From NCBI GenBank assembly GCA_002897735.1, contig BDTW01000037.1, forward strand, positions 1 to 38,836: DNA of 38,836 nt. Reading direction: 5' to 3'. The notes under the pieces were generated by a model, which searched no databases, had not been told where the DNA came from, and was given only the letters and a program-made list of their open reading frames with translations. A program made the translations under genes and the position numbers. Below are positions 34,913 through 38,836 of this stretch, piece after piece; the first letter of the stretch is position 1, and the number at the start of each line of letters is the position of its first letter. The DNA comes from a bacterium BMS3Bbin13. Its GTDB lineage: Bacteria; Pseudomonadota; Gammaproteobacteria; 21-64-14.

Positions 34913-35401
34913 ATGCTCTCAAATGTCGAAATATACTTTGCCATTGCTCGGGAAGCACATGCCGAGATGAAGAGGCTAGAGGGTACATCGCGCCGCTCGA
35001 AACCGGATGGTAGCCCAGGGCATGTTGTAACTTACGATCCCGCCCGCCGCTCTTTAAAACAAGCCATGATCGCTATTGCGTTCTCCGGCATGTACTTTGA
35101 GGCTGCAGTGTACCTGGTAGCTCTGAAGAAATTCCCAGAAGGCGAGGCTAGAAAAATTGATCGCCTCCCATATGAGGAGCGGCTGCGGGTGCTTGGAATA
35201 GCTGACCGGGCGCTATTGGATGGCGCGCAGACCCTCAGAGAAGCACGGAAGGAACTTGTTCATGAAAAGGCGCTTTCGCCTGCGGCATTGGAATCGGTTA
35301 CGTTTGGCTACGCACAGGAGATGGCGGATCACGCGTGGGGTTTCATCAATCAGCTTCACGGGGCCCTAACTGTGGCGGGCGGTGCGGGTGGGCAAATCTA
35401 A
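34913..35401 (+). CDS. HEPN-like protein of unknown function
   Basis: The 162-residue all-helical protein has an R-x4-H motif, R112 to H117 in REARKELVHEK. That is the signature of HEPN-fold ribonucleases. Segments VEIYFAIAREAHAEMKRL (5-22) and QAMIAIAFSGMYFEAAVYLVA (50-70) fit the family's helices. HEPN proteins often act as toxins or RNA-cutting arms of defence systems, but many are inactive, and I see no nucleotidyltransferase (MNT) partner next to it. ATG 34913 is chosen; a TTG at 34880 could add 11 residues. The stop is followed directly by a 22-base palindrome. Function is inferred from the motif only. Confidence 0.6.
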   Translation: MLSNVEIYFAIAREAHAEMKRLEGTSRRSKPDGSPGHVVTYDPARRSLKQAMIAIAFSGMYFEAAVYLVALKKFPEGEARKIDRLPYEERLRVLGIADRALLDGAQTLREARKELVHEKALSPAALESVTFGYAQEMADHAWGFINQLHGALTVAGGAGGQI

Positions 35402-35423
35402 AGCCCGAACCATGGTTCGGGCT
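35402..35423. repeat. Perfect 22-base palindrome after the HEPN-like gene
   Basis: AGCCCGAACC and GGTTCGGGCT are separated by AT. It starts one base after the stop codon, so it may act as a terminator or stabilise the mRNA end. There is no T run. Confidence 0.65.
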
Positions 35424-35478
35424 ACCGTGTTCAGATCCACCACGCCAGCGCCGGCTATCGCAACGTCAGGAGCGCAGT

Positions 35479-35781
35479 ATGACTGCGGAGAACTTCGCGT
35501 ACTCAATTGCATCTATTGGCGGCGGCCTCCTTGGTGGGCTGGCTATCACCGGAATAATATCGCGCCTTTTTCTGCGAAAGACAGGAAGATCCAAGAAGGG
35601 AGCGATGAAGGCATGCGCCTACACCGCGGCCATCGCGCTAGTGATCGCCAGTCTTAGCATGGGGTTGCGAGATGCTCTCGTCACATATCTTCCTCCTCTT
35701 GCACTGTGGCTGGTATTCGATCTGATGCGATCCGCGCCGCAAACGGCGAATCCTCGTAAGTCCGGGAAAGCCGGGGAGTGA
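35479..35781 (+). CDS. Small membrane protein, unknown
   Basis: The 100-residue product has a glycine-rich first span (SIASIGGGLLGGLAITGIIS, 9-28) and two further hydrophobic stretches (about 44-60 and 68-82), with basic loops between (RKTGRSKKGAMK). No signal or known family. ATG 35479 lies after GGAGCGCAGT, where GGAG is a weak ribosome binding site at eight bases. It may be co-transcribed with the genes downstream. Confidence 0.5.
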   Translation: MTAENFAYSIASIGGGLLGGLAITGIISRLFLRKTGRSKKGAMKACAYTAAIALVIASLSMGLRDALVTYLPPLALWLVFDLMRSAPQTANPRKSGKAGE

Positions 35782-35865
35782 ATGACCCTCTAAGGTGCCA
35801 CTGCGCATGCCTAAACCGCATGGGTGTGGGTGCTCGGAATAACCGCTGCGGTCTGGAGCCCAGAC

Positions 35866-36045
35866 ATGAAAATAATTGTTTGCGCCATTCTCGCTTATTT
35901 ACTTACGGGCGTTTCTCAGGTAATAGAAGATCTGAGCGGTCGCACGATAGATCGCCCAATGTGGGCCATGGGACCAACGCTATGGGAAGCGATCTTTGTG
36001 GTGCTTACTTGGCCTACTCGACTGCTGCGGGTGTACCGCCAATGA
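35866..36045 (+). CDS. 59-residue membrane protein
   Basis: The short product has one clear span at residues 2-20 (KIIVCAILAYLLTGVSQVI) and a second hydrophobic stretch near 42-50. Start ATG 35866 is supported by GGAG eight bases upstream; the frame extends back to a GTG at 35824 without support. Its stop overlaps the next start (ATGA), so the two proteins are coupled and may act together. Confidence 0.55.
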   Translation: MKIIVCAILAYLLTGVSQVIEDLSGRTIDRPMWAMGPTLWEAIFVVLTWPTRLLRVYRQ

Positions 36046-36875
36046 CTGCCCTTGAGAAGTTCCTTGATGGAATTACACCATCATACGTGTCTGGCCGTGC
36101 AAAAGAACTCGATGAGGACATGAAGGTCCCGTTCGCCCAAACTATGTCTGTTTTTCTTTTCTCACGGTTATTCACAAAACACCTGGATTCTTGCGCTCAA
36201 GAATTTCCTGAACCATTGAAGACGAATTGGGAGTTCCCTCACGACCGGATATTCACTGAGGTGGTGTCTTTTTACTTTTTCGTCCTATTGCGGGAGTATT
36301 TTGAAAAACGCCAAATAGAATATGATGAGAATGGGCGCGATGACCATGGGGACGGGGAAGAAGACGGCAGACTGAAAGATCCCTATACTTCATCGCTGGT
36401 CAAGGCGATAAGTCTCGCCAGCGTGCTCATCCATAGATACGCTGATTTCGGCCCCCCCAAAGAGTTTGTCCGGAACAGGGCTTTCTCCTACTCGTTACCC
36501 ACCAATAAGGACAACCCTGTGGATCTTCTTGAACGGCTTATCTTTAAGAGCTGGAACCCTGATAAGAGCGGGAACACCCGTTTGGGTATTTCGGAACCGT
36601 TCCTTCCGATCATGACCACTATCGCGGCGATGCCGATTGAGGCCGTTCAGAAATCATGCAAGGGGTTATACGAAGACCTTGCTCGGGGCCCCAATACTCG
36701 GGTTTCGCCCAAGACCAAAACAAAACCCTCAGCTGATGGGCCACCAGGATCTGGCCTCCGTGAGGTTTCGGTGTGGGGCGGTTTCACCGTGTGGCAAAAA
36801 CTCATCCGGATCGTAGTCGCTTTGGCGATCCTCGCCCTGCCATTCTTGGCTGTATTTATGCTAGCAAAGATCTAG
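36042..36875 (+). CDS. C-tail-anchored protein of unknown function
   Basis: The 277-residue protein is hydrophilic and largely helical, with a low-complexity acidic stretch near residue 105 (DDHGDGEEDG) and one hydrophobic C-terminal segment (LIRIVVALAILALPFLAVFM) that should anchor it in the membrane with its bulk in the cytoplasm. No family is recognised and no catalytic motif is seen. It overlaps the 59-residue membrane protein gene by four bases (ATGA), the usual sign of coupled subunits. Confidence 0.7.
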   Translation: MTALEKFLDGITPSYVSGRAKELDEDMKVPFAQTMSVFLFSRLFTKHLDSCAQEFPEPLKTNWEFPHDRIFTEVVSFYFFVLLREYFEKRQIEYDENGRDDHGDGEEDGRLKDPYTSSLVKAISLASVLIHRYADFGPPKEFVRNRAFSYSLPTNKDNPVDLLERLIFKSWNPDKSGNTRLGISEPFLPIMTTIAAMPIEAVQKSCKGLYEDLARGPNTRVSPKTKTKPSADGPPGSGLREVSVWGGFTVWQKLIRIVVALAILALPFLAVFMLAKI

Positions 36876-37066
36876 AACCGCAAGCTGATACTGCTTGTAG
36901 TACGCAGGCGCACCAGACTCTGTGAATCGGCCCTGGACTCGTGGACGCTATTTGGTTTAAGTCAGGCGGTGGCTCATCACGACGGGTAGTTAGGTTACAT
37001 TTTCGAATTGACGGGATGTCGCTGTTTTCTCTGCAAAGCGGTTTCGCGCAACAAACGGGGGAAGCA

Positions 37067-37777
37067 ATGTCGTGGGTAATCGGGGGCGTCCTTATTGTTT
37101 TAATTATGCGTTTTTTCTGGCAGAGCTATATCCATCCTGCCAATGCTAGGGCCCGCCAAGCTGCGGGCATGAACTGGGTCGCCGTGGGACGACGCGATAA
37201 CCCCAAAGGGGGCAAAGATGTTCTCCTTGGACGGGGCAGGCTTGTGTCCAGGATTGACTGGCGCACCGAAGAAGTGCACCTCATTGAGCCGTATGAGGCA
37301 GGGCCCTTCGCTGACTACCTTACACTTGAACGTTGGTTAACCCTGAAGGAGAAAGAAGCGCACGATGTCCTAGATGCCCACGCCCGCCGGAAATACGCTT
37401 TCTATCCAATGGCAAGGGCGCAAGAGGACACGCCTTCCGAAGCGGGGACTCGGACGGAGGATGATACGGAGGTAGATCCTGGAATTGAGGAGTTATATCA
37501 GTTCACGGTTTCCGTTCAAGCACGGTTGCGTGAGGGACCGGGCGGCGAAGAGTTACATGATATTGATGAAACGTTTCGTCTGAACAGCCCTGAATACCTG
37601 CACATTACTACCGAACTATTTCGAACCGCAATCGATCTGGGTAAATCTCCAACAGAAGCCGCTACCTGTTTGGTCATGGCGTTCGCCGCCGCTAATGAAG
37701 AAAACGCCCTGGAACCGGTTACACGTGTGATCGTGTATTTACGCGGAGTCATTACCTATTGGCACAACCACGCTTGA
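37067..37777 (+). CDS. N-terminally anchored protein of unknown function
   Basis: The 236-residue protein has one N-terminal membrane span (WVIGGVLIVLIMRFFW, 3-18) and a hydrophilic remainder, with a strand-rich middle part (GRLVSRIDWRTEEVHLIEP) and a helical C-terminal part (EYLHITTELFRTAIDLGKS). I chose ATG 37067 for the GGGGGAAG upstream; ATG 37016 in the same frame would add 17 residues. The family is not recognised. A 191-base gap separates it from the gene before, so co-transcription is uncertain. Confidence 0.65.
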   Translation: MSWVIGGVLIVLIMRFFWQSYIHPANARARQAAGMNWVAVGRRDNPKGGKDVLLGRGRLVSRIDWRTEEVHLIEPYEAGPFADYLTLERWLTLKEKEAHDVLDAHARRKYAFYPMARAQEDTPSEAGTRTEDDTEVDPGIEELYQFTVSVQARLREGPGGEELHDIDETFRLNSPEYLHITTELFRTAIDLGKSPTEAATCLVMAFAAANEENALEPVTRVIVYLRGVITYWHNHA

Positions 37778-37889
37778 AAAGAAAGCGATTGACTAGCCTC
37801 CTCACTGGGACCGGTAAGCGCCGATAACCCGCCAAGGGCTCGGAATGTGTCAATGAGAATGAGACACCGGGTTGTCGAAATTAGTGTAG

Positions 37890-38836
37890 CTATGCGACCT
37901 CCTGCTGGTCGGCTGAGGCATCGGACGGTGGGTTGATCCAGACTGCCTCCGGGGGGCGGTTGGGTACGGGCCGTTTGCCCTTAAAGCGTGCGGGGTTGGC
38001 CTCGTAGGCGGCGTCCAGGGTCCGTGCGCGGGCTTCGAGGATCTCGTCGGCACGGCCGTAGTGGACGTCTTTCGGTGCCAGGTAGGCGATGCCCGAGTGG
38101 CGGTGCTCGTGGTTGTACCAACGGAAGAAGGCTTGGCAGTGGGTCCTGGCGTCCTCCAGGGAACCGAAACACCGGGGGAAGCCGGGGCGGTACTTCAGGG
38201 TCTTGAACTGAGCCTCGGAGAAGGGGTTGTCGTTGCTCACGTGGGGGCGGCTATGGGTTTTGGTCACGCCGAGGTCTGCCAGCAGCAGGGCCACTGCCTT
38301 GGAGGTCATGCTCGAGCCCCGGTCGGCGTGCACGGTGAGCTGGCCGCGGGCGATACCCTGCTTGGTGCAGGTCTCGCGGATGAGCTTTTCGGCCAGGGTG
38401 GCCGACTCCCGGGTGGCCACCATCCAGCCGACCACGTAGCGGCTGAACACGTCGAGGAGGACGTAGAGGTAGAAGTAGGTCCATTTCGCCGGTCCCTTGA
38501 GCTTGGTGATATCCCACGACCACAGTTGATTGGGACCGGTGGCCAGCAGCTCCGGCTTGGTGTAGAGGGGGTGGCGAAGCTGGTTGCGTCGCTCCCGTGC
38601 CTCGCCGGCTTCCTTCAGGAGACGATACATCGTGCGCACCGAGCAGAGGTAGCGGCCCTCCTCGAGCAAGGTGGCGTACACGTTGTGGGGCGAGGCATCT
38701 ACGAAGCGCGGACCGTGCAGCAGATCCAACGTGGTCTGGCGCTCTTGCTCATCGAGCTTCAACGGCGGTACCGGGCGCGATAGCGCCTCGGATGCCGGTT
38801 GGGCGGCTTGGCTCCGATGCCGGTACAGCGTCGCCC
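37890..38836 (-). mobile_element. IS3-family transposase OrfB, cut by the window end
   Basis: The open frame runs without a stop to the right edge and so is partial at its 5' end; a TTG at 38762 is not needed as a start. It encodes the integrase-core domain of IS3-type transposases with the catalytic DDE residues: D in LWSWDITKLKG, D in VHADRGSSMTSK, and E in NPFSEAQFKTLKYR. The upstream orfA would lie beyond 38836. TGTC at 37848, about 40 bases after the stop codon on the minus strand, may be near the element's right end, but no matching left end is in view. The high GC content differs from the neighbouring island genes, suggesting separate arrival. Confidence 0.85.

Noticed and set aside
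34711-34944. 77-codon minus-strand frame near the hairpin
   Set aside because: No ribosome binding site, no family resemblance, and it overlaps the start of the HEPN-like gene.

Overview
The window looks like the chromosome of a chemolithotrophic sulfur-oxidising gammaproteobacterium. The evidence is a complete dissimilatory adenylylsulfate (APS) pathway (qmoA, qmoB, hdrC, hdrB, sat, aprB, aprA), the GC-rich coding of the left three quarters, and the conserved rpsU-dnaG-rpoD operon. The Acidiferrobacter/Sulfuricaulis group would fit, but I cannot fix the genus from sequence reading alone.

Left part (about 1-11.9 kb), sulfur energy metabolism. qmoA-qmoB-hdrC-hdrB run on the plus strand and encode the electron-transfer complex that links APS reductase to the quinone pool, with HdrC/HdrB in place of a QmoC subunit. 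A terminator follows, then an orphan exported PstS-like solute-binding protein. Facing these, on the minus strand, sat-aprB-aprA are followed by a YkgJ-type cysteine-cluster protein. AprBA oxidises sulfite to APS, Sat turns APS plus pyrophosphate into sulfate and ATP, and the Qmo/Hdr complex takes the electrons.

Middle part (about 11.9-28.6 kb), housekeeping. It holds a succinate-semialdehyde-type aldehyde dehydrogenase, a lipoprotein aminopeptidase whose reading frame runs into its neighbour, cca, uppP, a MidA-type methyltransferase, folK, folB, plsY, tsaD, the rpsU-yqeY-dnaG-rpoD macromolecular synthesis operon, a ClC-type anion transporter and a tRNA-Ile2 (CAT anticodon) gene. The gaps between these genes carry two palindromic repeat families: a REP-like element whose best copy has perfect 25-bp arms, and a tandem array of four 110-bp units.

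Right part (about 28.6-38.8 kb), accessory island. Directly after the tRNA the sequence becomes clearly more AT-rich and gene families become mostly unrecognisable. It contains a compact three-gene unit (two unknown proteins plus a calcineurin-like metallophosphoesterase with an intact active site), a decayed IS5-type transposase, an orphan family 2 glycosyltransferase, a scrap of an IS3 orfA, a HEPN-like protein with an R-x4-H motif, a run of small or membrane-anchored unknown proteins, and an IS3-family transposase cut by the window edge. The three-gene metallophosphoesterase unit is the best candidate for an undescribed system, possibly a defence module, and the HEPN/membrane-protein run is second. 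No integrase is visible in the window, so how the island arrived is not settled.
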